10,909 bases of DNA from Baffinella frigidus (Eukaryota; Cryptophyceae; Cryptomonadales; Baffinellaceae): positions 261,008 to 271,916 of the forward strand of contig MU646652.1 of NCBI GenBank assembly GCA_026770585.1, written 5' to 3'. The notes under the pieces were generated by a model. It searched no databases. It had not been told where the DNA came from and was given only the letters and a program-made list of their open reading frames with translations. Numbering within the stretch: the stretch's first letter is position 1; each line of letters opens with the position of its first letter. Of this stretch, positions 1 to 6,915 are shown in pieces. The position numbers were made by a program, and so were the translations under genes.

Positions 1-1108
1 TGAGGTGCGTGTAATCTGAGAATGATCGGTGGCACATTTTTATAAATTAATTAAAGCAGGAAAAACTGTCGTTCCGTTTATTAATCATCTGTCTCACTGC
101 TCTGCTCTCGCTGCCATCCCCCCCCCTCCCCCTCGCGCCCCACCTTCGCCTGCCCCTCAATCTCAGATCCAGATTCGGCGTCCGTGATCGCTCCCTGATA
201 ACCCCTGAGAACTTTGCTTCTCTGATTACGGCTCTAGGTTCGTATCACAGAGGTACATGCCTGTGTGCACGGACGAACAACGAGTGCTCACACTTTCTAA
301 AAAAATCAGTTTCAATCAAGGGTCCACACACCCAAAACACCGCCTTTTTTGACAGCGTCGTTTCTAAATTAAGGTACCCTTGTATCCTATCCGAAACTGG
401 GCCTGCGTTGCATGCACTTGCCCCCCTTGAATCTCTCAAATAACCTAGAAGGTGTACAGGGATGTCTCGCAGATAAGGTACCACAGTAACGCACACACGC
501 AATGTTGACGTGTGGGCCATAATAAATCAAGGGCCGCACACTGACCGCTTTTGTCTGTTTGCCTTAGTTTAAGGCCCGCACACAGACCGCTTTTGCAGAC
601 ATTAGAGTATACATGTAGTTGTTTAAGGCCTACACACCGACCACGAAAAATGTTTGGCCCAACATCGCTTACACTCCCCCTCCCCGAACAAAATGACAAC
701 ATTTCCCGAGAAAAACGGGGCTCCAGAGAGGTGCAGCCTTGAAAAATTTACCAACCCCCCACCCAACTCACCCTGTGACTCAATTCCAAGATCGGCAACC
801 TAAATTAAAATTGTGGCGTAAAGGAAAGCAGGCCTCCTGTGCTCTCCGCCCTCCTCTGCCCATATCATGGGTTCAGTCTCCCTCCGGTCCCCGATTTTGA
901 ACATTCACATGGCAAAACCCGCCTTAGCCATGAATCACCCAGAAGCTTTCTTTATGTTCCCCCTCATTTTCCTTGCAACCAACCCGTTCCGGCTAGCTAC
1001 AGTGTACAGTACTTTCACTCTCTGTCTCTGCTTCCTCCCCCCGCCCGGAAACGGCCATTTTGGGGGAACGGCGTGCATGTAGCGCATTTTCGGTTCGGAA
1101 AAAGTGCA
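1..1108. other. gene-free left flank
   Basis: I find no convincing gene here. The open frames present are short, overlap one another on both strands and have no codon pattern like the real exons further right. The stretch is mixed in composition, with C-rich runs near 119-145 and 1036-1045. The only structure I can support is a short dispersed repeat, listed separately. The 11-bp array starts at 1110. Confidence 0.6.
317..645. repeat. dispersed short repeat, AAGGCCCGCACACAGACCG type
   Basis: Three close copies lie at about 528-553, 569-595 and 622-645. Each reads roughly AAGGCC-GCACAC-GACCGC followed in the first two by TTTTG. A more diverged fourth copy, GGGTCCACACACCCAAAACACCGCC, is split over about 319-345. 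The spacing is irregular, so this is not a clean tandem array. No function can be read from it. Confidence 0.5.
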
Positions 1109-1109
1109 A

Positions 1110-2199
1110 GATAGACCTGGAATAGACCTAGGATAAACCCAAGATAGACCCAGGATAAGCCAAGGATAGTTCAAACAAAAAGACCGTAGGATGACCTAGG
1201 AGAGACCTATAACCGGTTTTTTGAGCGGGCTGATCTGAAAAACGGTCACCTCAATTTTTTTTGATGGCAGGAGATCCTTACATTTTCCTTTAGCCCCAAA
1301 ATTTTAAATGGCCGGAAACGATTTTGAAAAAGACTTGAAATTGTAAGGGCCCCTTACAATTTTAAGTCTTTTTGCTTTACATTTTTTTTCCAATTTTTTT
1401 TGCCCATTTTGTTTCAGACCACGGCGCCCCGCATAGCGCCCCCCCACTCCCCGCACCTCAACTGGCCCTGCCCCCCCCGCCCCCCCCCGCCCGGAACCCG
1501 AAAAAAACATTCAAAAAAATTCAGGCTTGAGATGACCGTTTGTACAGGTTATTTGGATCAGGCCGCTCAAAAAACCGGTTCTATGATAGACCTGAGATAG
1601 ACCCAGAATAGACCCTGAAATAGACCCTTGGATAGAACTAGGATAGACCTTACGATAGACTTAGGATAGACCCACGATAGACCTAGGATAGACTTGTAAT
1701 AGACCCTGTGATAGACCCTGGATGGAATTAGGATAGACCCAGGAAAGACCTGGGATAAACCCTACAAGAAACAGACCCTGGAACAGACCCTAGGATAGAC
1801 CCAGGATAGACCTAGGATAGACCTAGGATAGACCCAGGACAGACCCAGGATAGACCTAGGATCAAAATAGGATAAACTAAGGATGGACCTAAGATTGACC
1901 TAAAATAGACCGTAGGATAGTCCCTAGGATAAACACAAAATAAACCTAGGATAGACCCAGAATGGACCCTAGAATGGACCTGCGATAGACTTGGGATAGA
2001 CCCAGGATAGACCTGGGATAGACCTAGAATAGACTTCAGGATAAACCCCAGGATAGACCCAGGATAGGACTAGGATGGACCCAGGATATTCCTGGGATAG
2101 ACCTAGGCAAACCCCAGGATAGATCTAGAATAGACCTAGGATAGATCTAGAATAGACCTAGGATAGACCTAAGATAGACCTAAGAAAGACATAGGATAG
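1110..2199. repeat. degenerate 11-bp tandem array (ATAGACCTAGG)
   Basis: The unit is ATAGACCTAGG, with ATAGACCCAGG as the commonest variant. It runs at 1110-1206 and resumes at 1581-2199, about 65 units in all by length. Units differ by substitutions and small length changes, so the array is old or has little homogenisation. The 11-bp spacing puts successive units on nearly the same helical face. The CCTAGG hexamer in the unit is also prominent inside the FB1 palindromic elements of this window. The array is split by a foldback element at 1211-1580. It is non-coding: most frames contain TAG or TGA from the unit. Confidence 0.9.
1211..1580. mobile_element. 370-bp foldback/MITE-like element with CTAT target duplication
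   Basis: The ends are inverted repeats starting AACCGGTTTTTTGAGCGG on both sides. They continue with interruptions through TGATC and AACGGTCA(C/T)CTCA, giving about 50 bp of imperfect terminal inverted repeat. A second hairpin lies inside at 1330-1370, with arms around AATTGTAAGGG. CTAT is present on both flanks (1207-1210 and 1581-1584). Removing the element and one CTAT restores the 11-bp register of the surrounding array, which strongly supports insertion. There is no transposase frame, so it would be non-autonomous. The interior also holds C-rich and T-rich runs (about 1435-1510). The superfamily is not determined. Confidence 0.8.
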
Positions 2200-2238
2200 C
2201 CGTGCAACCTCTCAAGAGCAGTCACGTTACCAAACATC

Positions 2239-2275
2239 GGAGTTCCCCACTACATCGGAGTTCCCCACCGAGTTC
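2239..2275. repeat. short direct repeat ACATCGGAGTTCCCCAC
   Basis: ACATCGGAGTTCCCCAC occurs twice in a row, and a third partial copy (ACCGAGTTCC) follows. It lies just after the 11-bp array. No function is visible. Confidence 0.6.
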
Positions 2276-2310
2276 CTGCCCATGCCCGAAACCACACCGG
2301 AGGGTAGGTC

Positions 2311-2476
2311 CTTTAGGTCCCTTAGGTTTTAATTTCTCCCAACATAGCCCAACGAGTGTCATTTAGGTCCTTTAGGTTTTAGTTTCTCCCAACACATGCC
2401 AACGACACGCCCTTCCGTTTCAAGGCTTTTTTTAGGTCCTTTAGGTTTTAATTTCTCCCAACATATCCAACGACAC
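2311..2476. repeat. three copies of a TTTAGGTCC...TTTCTCCCAACA repeat
   Basis: The unit reads TTTAGGTCCTTTAGGTTTTA, then ATTTCTCCCAACATA and CCAACGACA. Copies start at about 2312, 2363 and 2431. Copies are close to one another apart from spacer length. The unit resembles TTTAGGG telomeric DNA, but it is about 45 bp long and distinct. It lies 220-380 bp upstream of the reductase start codon, so an effect on that promoter is possible but unsupported. Confidence 0.75.
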
Positions 2477-2696
2477 CCTTTTTTTTCCCAGGCACAAACC
2501 AGATTTTGCCAGTCTTTCAAAAAAGAACATCTAAGGCTCTGGGTCGCAGGGATCCCGGCGTTTCATCCATCGGGCACGGAAACATTTGCGGCGGCGTACT
2601 ACGTCCTGACGTTTGATAAAGCCCCAACAGCTCCAGTAACACCGGCAAGTCTCTCGTCACCGTCGGAGTTGACAGGACCCGCCCTGTAGTGGGTCG

Positions 2697-5614
2697 ATGG
2701 GGCGACGCTCCATCTTCGTGCTCCTGTGCGTGCTCTGCGCACGGCTCTCCGCGACTTTCCAGCTCTCCGCGGCCATGCTCCACCCTTGCAAGGTCGCGCT
2801 GGTCACGGGCGCGAACAAGGGCATCGGCAAGGAGGTCTCTCTCTCCTCATTTTTCAATAAATTAAGTTTCTCCCTCTCTTGTACGCCACGACAGCCCCAT
2901 CTACAGCGAAATCTCCTCGGCGAGCAGCGCCACCTCCCAAACGTCATTTATTGAATGCTCGTTCATTTATCCTTCCCTCCCTCCCTCTCCCTCCCTTCTT
3001 AGCCCGGCCGGCAGGCTCCCTGCTCAACGCGCCTTAAACCAGGTCGCGCGCAAGCTCCACGCCGCCGGCTTCACGACGGTCCTCGGCTGCCGCGACGTGA
3101 CGCTCGGCGCCGCTGCCGCAAACGAGATCATCGGGTCCACCCCCTCTGAGGTCGGCTCCGTTGTGGTGGCTTGCCCTCTCGACCTGACCGACGCGGCGAG
3201 CATCAAAAGCTGCGCCGCGTTCGTCGAGTCCACGTTCGGGCGGCTCGACGTGCTCGTGAACAACGCCGCCGTGTGCTTCAACGACCCGACGCTCTACGGC
3301 CGCGTACCGCACACGCCGTTCGAGAAGCAGGCGCGCGTCACGGTCAAACCCTAAACCCTAAACCCTGAACCCTGAACCCTAACTCCACCCTAAACCCTAA
3401 GCCCTAAACCCTGAACCTTAAATCCCAAACCCTAAACCCTAAACCCACAACCCTAAACCCTCAACCCTCAACCCTAACCGCTAAAGCCCTCAACCCTAAT
3501 CCCTCAACCCCAAACCCTGAACCTCAAACCCTAAACTCTGAACCCTAAACCCTAATATCTAAACCCCAAACCCTGAACTCTGAACCCGGTCTGAACCCTC
3601 AACCCTCACCCCTCAACCCTTAACCGTTAAAACCTAAACCCTACACCCTAAACATCAAACCCGAAACCCGAAACCCGAAACCCTGATCCCTAATTCCTAA
3701 ACCCTCAACCCTAAACCCAATACCCTAAACCCTAAGCCCTAAACCCTAAACCCTAAACCCTGAACCCTGAACCCTGAACCCTGAACCCCAAACCCCACAC
3801 CCCAAACCCCAAACCCCAAACCCCAATCCCCAAACCTCAAACCCCAAACCCCAACCCCCCCCACCCCAGGTGGAGACGAACTTCTTCGGGACGCTCGGCC
3901 TGACGCGCGCGGCGCTCCCCCTCCTGAAAAAGGCGGAGTCAGGGCGGATCGTCAACGTCGCAAGCAACGCCGGCCGGCTGGCCATCCTCAAGTCGGAAGC
4001 GCTGCGCGCGGCGTTTTCGAACCCCGCCGTGCAGATATCGGAGCTGGAGGAATTTGAGCTGGCGTTCATTGCCGATGTCGAGGCAGGTGACTGCCACGCC
4101 AGGGCACTCGAAGCATCCGCTTTTGACATCTTTCCAGGGGAATGCCTTGAATTCTTAAGTCAACCACGCCAGATCTGGCGCGGACAAGGCGTCGGTTTCC
4201 CTCGATCATTCTGGCGTGGTTTATCCGGGGAAACCTGTTTTCTTTCATTTTCTGGCAACGAAAATTCCTGCACAGTTTGTTGTTGCGAGTAATATTAACG
4301 CATTTGTGTAGTAGTTCTCGTTGCCAGGAAATGAATGAAAAATAGGGTTCCCCAGATAAGACTGCCTACATAGCCAGGTTGTGAGCCTGCCGTACAGGGC
4401 CCTGACCGCGCGCCTTCCCACCATCCCTCACGGGCCGAGCAAATCGACGATTTTCAATTTCCAATTTCAAGGCAAAATCGCTCCATGGACGCCGGAATCC
4501 GGCGGCCTCCAAGGGAAATACGTGACCTCAAATTCGACGATTTGCTCAGGCTGTGAGGGTTGGTGGTCCGCAGGAACGCACGCGCGGAAGGGGTGGCCGA
4601 ACACCTGCTACGGCGTCAGCAAGGTGGGCGTCATCGCGCTCACCAAGGCCCTGGCGCGCGACGAGCCCGGTTTGATGGTCAACGCGGTCGACCCCGGCTA
4701 CTGCGCGACTGACCAGAACGCCAACCAGGTCATGCCGAAAGCTTACCCACACGGAGGGCTACGAAGCGATTTTTGGGCACTCATTGCCCGAGTTTCCGTT
4801 CCCTTGTCCGTAGGAACCCCCCTATATCCCTACGGATCGCCTACCGTAGGGCCCTAGGCCTTAGCGCTCACCAAGTCCCTCGCGCGCGACGGGCCCCATT
4901 TGATGGTCAATGCGATCGACCCCGGCTACTGCGCGACTGACCAGAACGCCAACCAGGCATCTGAAGTGGCGAGTAGGCTCATACGCCCTACCGTAGGGCC
5001 CTAGGACCTGCCTGGGACCTCTTGGGGGTCAATTTTGACCCCCTCGCCACTTAAGGGATAGGGGTGCCTCGCTCATAAGAAACCGCCCCACGCCTAGGGC
5101 CCCCACAGGGCCCTAGGCATGGGCCTACTGTAGGGTCCTAGGGGGAGGCGGTTTCTTGTGAGCGAGGTACCCCTGTAATGCCGAAAGCTTACGTCAACGA
5201 GGGAGTTGAGTCCCTCTCTTACGGGGGACTTGTCAGCACTAAAACGAATTTAAAAGCATTTCCAGGACTTTTAAAGTCCTAGTTTTTTTTGCATTATAGA
5301 GTTTGTACGGAGTCGCGTCCAAACGAATCATTGGCTAACGAAAGCTTGTTGCATGACAGGGCTACATACAGATTGATAATTTATTGCCAAACAACCAGCG
5401 TCAGCGCCGCACATGCCACACATTGTGCCACTACTGTACCCCGTGTCGGCCGCTCATACGAGCATTTTCCGGATGGATTCTAACCCCCCCTCCTCCTCAG
5501 GGCTACATCAGTGCCGAGGAGGGCGCGCGCACCCCCGCCTTGCTCGCCATGCTGCCCAACGACAAACCTGTCAGCGGGAAGTACTTCTATGAGGGCAGGG
5601 AAATCGCGTGGTGA
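2697..5614 (+). CDS. carbonyl reductase-like short-chain dehydrogenase/reductase, five exons
   Basis: Exons: 2697-2834, 3043-3342, 3870-4086, 4574-4728, 5501-5614. They total 924 nt, 307 residues plus stop. Seen: the cofactor motif TGANKGIG (37-44), NNAAV (119-123), serine 178 in VNVAS, the catalytic pair YGVSK (Tyr231, Lys235), DPGYCATD, and a tail (SAEEGARTP...LLAMLP...) that closely follows human CBR1, which also fixes the splice choices. CBR1 has 277 residues; the excess is mostly the N-terminus. Known of the family: NAD(P)H-dependent reduction of carbonyls on quinones, ketones and aldehydes; substrate unknown here. Residues 1-26 (IFVLLCVLCARLSA core) look like a signal peptide. SATF next to it recalls the Phe motif of complex-plastid targeting, but only about ten residues separate it from the fold. 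A start at Met27 would give a cytosolic form. Intron phases are 0, 0, 1, 0. The family is secure; location and substrate are not. Confidence 0.9.
2835..3042 (+). other. intron 1 of the reductase gene
   Basis: The intron runs from GAG|GTCTCT to ACCAG|GTCGCG, phase 0. AGGTC is repeated at both ends. It contains a CT-rich donor-proximal stretch and a CCCTCC-rich tract (about 2974-2998). Other AG dinucleotides lie nearby; this one is chosen because it rejoins GIGKE to VARKL, as in related reductases. No transposable element is evident inside. Confidence 0.8.
3343..3869 (+). repeat. intron 2, made almost wholly of telomere-like CCCTAAA repeats
   Basis: The intron begins ACG|GTCAAACCC and ends CACCCCAG|GTGGAG, phase 0. 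Nearly all of its 527 bp is 7-bp CCCTAAA repeat and variants (CCCTGAA, CCCTCAA, CCCCAAA, CCCGAAA). The last part is the CCCCAAA variant and runs into the C-rich acceptor tract. The flanking exons rejoin in frame (PFEKQARVT to VETNFFGT), so this is an interstitial array inside a gene and not a chromosome end. The C-rich strand is the sense strand. Degeneracy rises and falls along the array, which suggests old insertion followed by decay. Confidence 0.9.
4220..4360. mobile_element. 141-bp foldback element in intron 3
   Basis: The left arm (4220-4264) and the right arm (4315-4360) are inverted copies. Shared blocks include GGGGAA-CC, TCATT and CTGGCAACGA. The arms differ by substitutions and small gaps, and the loop is about 50 bp and AT-rich. 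There is no coding capacity and I see no clear target duplication. It would form a strong hairpin in the pre-mRNA. Confidence 0.75.
4418..4566. mobile_element. 149-bp inverted-repeat element at the intron 3 acceptor
   Basis: Terminal inverted repeats read CCACCA(T/A)CCCTCAC, then five poorly matched bases, then GAGCAAATCG. The left copy is 4418-4446 and the right copy 4538-4566. The right end lies a few bases before the CAG acceptor of exon 4, so the element supplies most of the 3' part of the intron. No target duplication is obvious. Confidence 0.7.
4858..4956 (+). pseudogene. duplicate of the 3' part of exon 4 inside intron 4
   Basis: This stretch repeats the last 31 codons of exon 4 (ALTK to DQNANQ) in the same frame, with about seven nucleotide differences across 93 bp. 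Changes include ALARDEPG to SLARDGPH and NAVDP to NAIDP. The catalytic YGVSK region is missing. Homology with exon 4 and its intron resumes at 5178 (ATGCCGAAAGCTTAC), so the copy was cut by the FB2 and FB1 insertions. The segment is bounded by CCCTAG| on the left and by CAG|GC on the right. It is 99 nt and phase 0 at both ends, so skipping or including it would both keep frame. There is no pyrimidine tract, so a dead duplicate is more likely than a cassette exon. Confidence 0.75.
4959..5058. mobile_element. FB2 palindromic element, copy 1
   Basis: The ends are inverted: (A)TCTGAAGTGGCGAG on the left and CTCGCCACTTAAGGGA on the right. In reverse orientation it matches the copy at 6755-6855, including the core CCTAGGGCCCTAC and GTAGGGCGTATG. 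It directly abuts the FB1 element to its right. Comparison with the unduplicated exon 4 flank shows that this block and FB1 together are inserted sequence. Confidence 0.75.
5059..5177. mobile_element. FB1 palindromic element, copy 1
   Basis: The left end is TAGGGGTGCCTCGCTCATAA and the right end TGTGAGCGAGGTACCCCTGT. The GAAACCGCC/GGCGGTTTC blocks are inverted inside the ends. The centre contains CCTAGGGCCC and CATGGGCCTACTGTAGGG, which gives it a direction; I call this the forward form. It carries no frame of its own. It sits in intron 4 of the reductase gene. Confidence 0.85.
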
Positions 5615-5780
5615 ACGGCCCTCTTCGAAACACTCTGGCGTGAGTGTGGGGACCGGGTCCTGGACGGGCCCGCCTCAGGAGGAAAGGGCTCCAAGGGCGA
5701 GTCCGGCCTTTCGTCTCAGAGTGAGAGACGCCATGCGCATGAACTGGCCATACGCTCGGCGTTGCCGCGCCCGCCCACTT
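5615..5780 (+). other. likely 3' untranslated start of the reductase transcript
   Basis: The stretch directly follows the stop codon at 5612-5614. I see no further exon or stem-loop. It is bounded on the right by an FB1 element. The transcript end is not defined by sequence alone. Confidence 0.35.
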
Positions 5781-5901
5781 TACAGGGGTACCTCGCTCAT
5801 ACGACCCCCCCCCCCCCCTAGGACCACCGTAGGTCCCTAGGCATAGGCCTACTGTAGGGTCCTAGGGGGAGGCAGTTTCTGATGAGCGAGGTACCCCTGT
5901 A
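5781..5901. mobile_element. FB1 palindromic element, copy 2
   Basis: It starts TACAGGGGTACCTCGCTCAT and ends ATGAGCGAGGTACCCCTGTA. The left arm has a run of C in place of the GAAACCGCC block. The centre reads in the forward orientation (GCATAGGCCTACTGTAGGG). TA is present at both outer ends, which could be either the element's own end or a TA target duplication. It lies 167 bp after the reductase stop. Confidence 0.85.
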
Positions 5902-5974
5902 CGAGTTGCGGCGTTGCTTGGAACCTTTCCCCAGCTGGGGGGGGCCTGCGGTGTAATTAAGAATGTACAGGAGC

Positions 5975-5991
5975 AATAAAAGAGGAATAAA
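5975..5991 (+). promoter_or_regulatory. two AATAAA hexamers, possible poly(A) signal
   Basis: AATAAA occurs at 5975-5980 and 5986-5991, about 360 bp after the reductase stop codon, and TGTAA lies at 5952-5956. They could mark the end of the reductase transcript, in which case the FB1 element at 5781 would lie in the 3' untranslated region. Hexamer use in this organism is unknown, so this is weak. Confidence 0.2.
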
Positions 5992-6181
5992 GGTCTCTAG
6001 GAATAGGTCTACCACCACTCACCACATGCACGGCAGCTCTTCCCAGTGAATTCCCTTTCCTTTACTGAGAGAGGCACATCCACGGCCCCCCTTAGGTTCA
6101 CCACTTGGGGCCTCTTCCCGAAATACCAAATATATCACTCTACTCTATCCAAGAGCTCCAAACGCTCTCCCACTCTTCGAG

Positions 6182-6304
6182 TGCAGGGGTACCTCGCTCA
6201 TGTGAAACTGCGCCCCCCTAGGCCCCTACAGTAGGACTGTGCCTAGGGCCCTATGGTGGTCCTCTGGGGGGGGCGCGCTTTCTTATGCGCGAGGTACCCC
6301 TGCA
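6182..6304. mobile_element. FB1 palindromic element, copy 3 (reverse)
   Basis: It starts TGCAGGGGTACCTCGCTCAT and ends GCGCGAGGTACCCCTGCA. The centre is in reverse orientation (CCCTACAGTAGGACTGTGCC). The outermost bases are TGCA where other copies have TACA/TGTA, and the change is matched on both sides. The flanks carry TTCGAGTGC and CTCGAGTGC. Confidence 0.85.
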
Positions 6305-6394
6305 GACACAGCTCGAGTGCCTCTACCCCCCCCCTCTCCCCCACTTCCTGATCCCTTCACTCTCTACTCAGGCATTCCTCCCTGATCACGCATC
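6305..6394. other. short C-rich spacer
   Basis: The stretch holds a C-rich run (6325-6344) and no gene, repeat copy or structured RNA that I can support. It separates an FB1 element from the 80-bp foldback. Confidence 0.4.
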
Positions 6395-6399
6395 GGTGC

Positions 6400-6479
6400 T
6401 GTGAGCCTCGGTCAGACAGGTAGCGAGCCTTGGCCATGGGCCAGGTCGCGAGCCTCTAGTTGACTGATCGAGGCTCACA
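6400..6479. mobile_element. 80-bp foldback element with 5-bp target duplication
   Basis: Perfect terminal inverted repeats TGTGAGCCTCG and CGAGGCTCACA enclose further partly matched arms (GCGAGCC/GGTCGCGAGCC region and GGCCATGGGCC at the centre). GGTGC flanks both sides (6395-6399 and 6480-6484). The small size, perfect ends and duplication support a non-autonomous insertion distinct from FB1 and FB2. Confidence 0.7.
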
Positions 6480-6531
6480 GGTGCTGCCCAGCAGCAGCAG
6501 CATGCGGACACGGCGAGCCCCTACAGGGGTA

Positions 6532-6634
6532 CCTCGCTCATAAGACCCCCCCCCCCCCCTAGGACCACCTTGGGGCCCTAGACATAGGCCTGCTGTAGGG
6601 TCCTATGGGAGGTTGATTCCTTATGAGCGAGGTA
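6532..6634. mobile_element. FB1 palindromic element, copy 4 (forward, right end clipped)
   Basis: It starts TACAGGGGTACCTCGCTCAT and ends TTATGAGCGAGGTA, lacking the final CCCCTGTA. The right arm has GAGGTTGATTCC where others have GGCGGTTTC. The centre is forward (CATAGGCCTGCTGTAGGG). It directly abuts the next FB1, which is in the opposite orientation. Confidence 0.8.
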
Positions 6635-6754
6635 TAGGGGTACCTCGCTCATAAGAAACCGCCTCCCCCTACGACCCTACAGTAGGACCATGCCTAGGGC
6701 CCTATGGTGGTCCTAGGGGGGGGGGCGGTTTCTTAAGAGCGAGGTACCCCTGTA
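6635..6754. mobile_element. FB1 palindromic element, copy 5 (reverse)
   Basis: It starts TAGGGGTACCTCGCTCATAA and ends AGAGCGAGGTACCCCTGTA. The centre is reverse (CCCTACAGTAGGACCATGCC). It is joined without spacer to copy 4 on its left and to an FB2 element on its right, so three elements stand in a row. Confidence 0.85.
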
Positions 6755-6855
6755 TCCTTTAAGTGGCGGACGGGCGATTAATCGCCCTTACTCGCCCTAG
6801 GCATTTCCTAGGGCCCTACCGTAGGGCGTATGCACCCACTTGCCACTTAAGGGAT
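6755..6855. mobile_element. FB2 palindromic element, copy 2
   Basis: The ends are TCCTTTAAGTGGCGGA and TTGCCACTTAAGGGAT. The core has CCTAGGGCCCTACC and GTAGGGCGTATG, matching the copy at 4959-5058 in opposite orientation, plus a perfect small palindrome GGGCGATTAATCGCCC. It again lies directly against an FB1 element. Confidence 0.75.
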
Positions 6856-6915
6856 GTGGCTTTGTTGACTTTTGGATGCAAGCCCCTGAGTGGCTTTGTT
6901 GACTTGGGATGCACC
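6856..6915. repeat. two tandem copies of GTGGCTTTGTTGACTT
   Basis: GTGGCTTTGTTGACTT followed by GGATGCA occurs at 6856-6880 and again at 6890-6913, about 34 bp apart. It lies directly after the FB2 element. No role is visible. Confidence 0.6.

Larger units (their letters stand above)
4087..4573 (+). other. intron 3 of the reductase gene, carrying two foldback elements
   Basis: The intron runs from GCAG|GTGACT to CCGCAG|GAACGC, phase 1, splitting Gly219. GCAGG is repeated at both ends. It contains the foldback at 4220-4360 and the inverted-repeat element at 4418-4566, the latter ending 7 bp before the acceptor. A smaller inverted pair, AACCACGCCAG (4162-4172) and CTGGCGTGGTT (4211-4221), and the perfect palindrome CGCCAGATCTGGCG also lie within it. 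Confidence 0.8.
4729..5500 (+). other. intron 4 of the reductase gene
   Basis: The intron runs from CCAG|GTCATG to CCTCCTCAG|GGCTAC, phase 0, with a good pyrimidine tract (about 5482-5498). It holds a partial duplicate of exon 4 (4858-4956), an FB2 element (4959-5058), an FB1 element (5059-5177), and a plain AT-richer remainder (5178-5480) in which I see only the small palindrome AGGACTT-TTA-AAGTCCT. Confidence 0.8.

Noticed and set aside
1110-2199. CRISPR array
   Set aside because: The unit is only 11 bp with no spacers, the repeats are degenerate, and the surroundings are a eukaryotic intron-containing gene.
2480-2696. Promoter or trans-splice acceptor at TTTTTTTTCCCAG (about 2480-2490)
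   Set aside because: It fits a trans-splicing acceptor upstream of the start codon, but a single pyrimidine tract with AG is too common to call, and no TATA-like or initiator element is evident.
3343-3869. Chromosome end or subtelomere
   Set aside because: The array is degenerate, is flanked by in-frame exons of one conserved gene, and the second array (7174-7500) is in the opposite direction. These are interstitial repeats.
4381-4857. A 158-codon frame as a stand-alone gene starting at 4381
   Set aside because: Only 4574-4728 within it is reductase. The part before is the inverted-repeat element of intron 3 and the part after is intron 4.
5511-6234. Frames encoding RGTSLIR- and GPYSRPMP-like peptides as small genes
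   Set aside because: These peptides are translations of the FB1 palindrome ends and centre and recur with each copy on either strand. They are not separate proteins.
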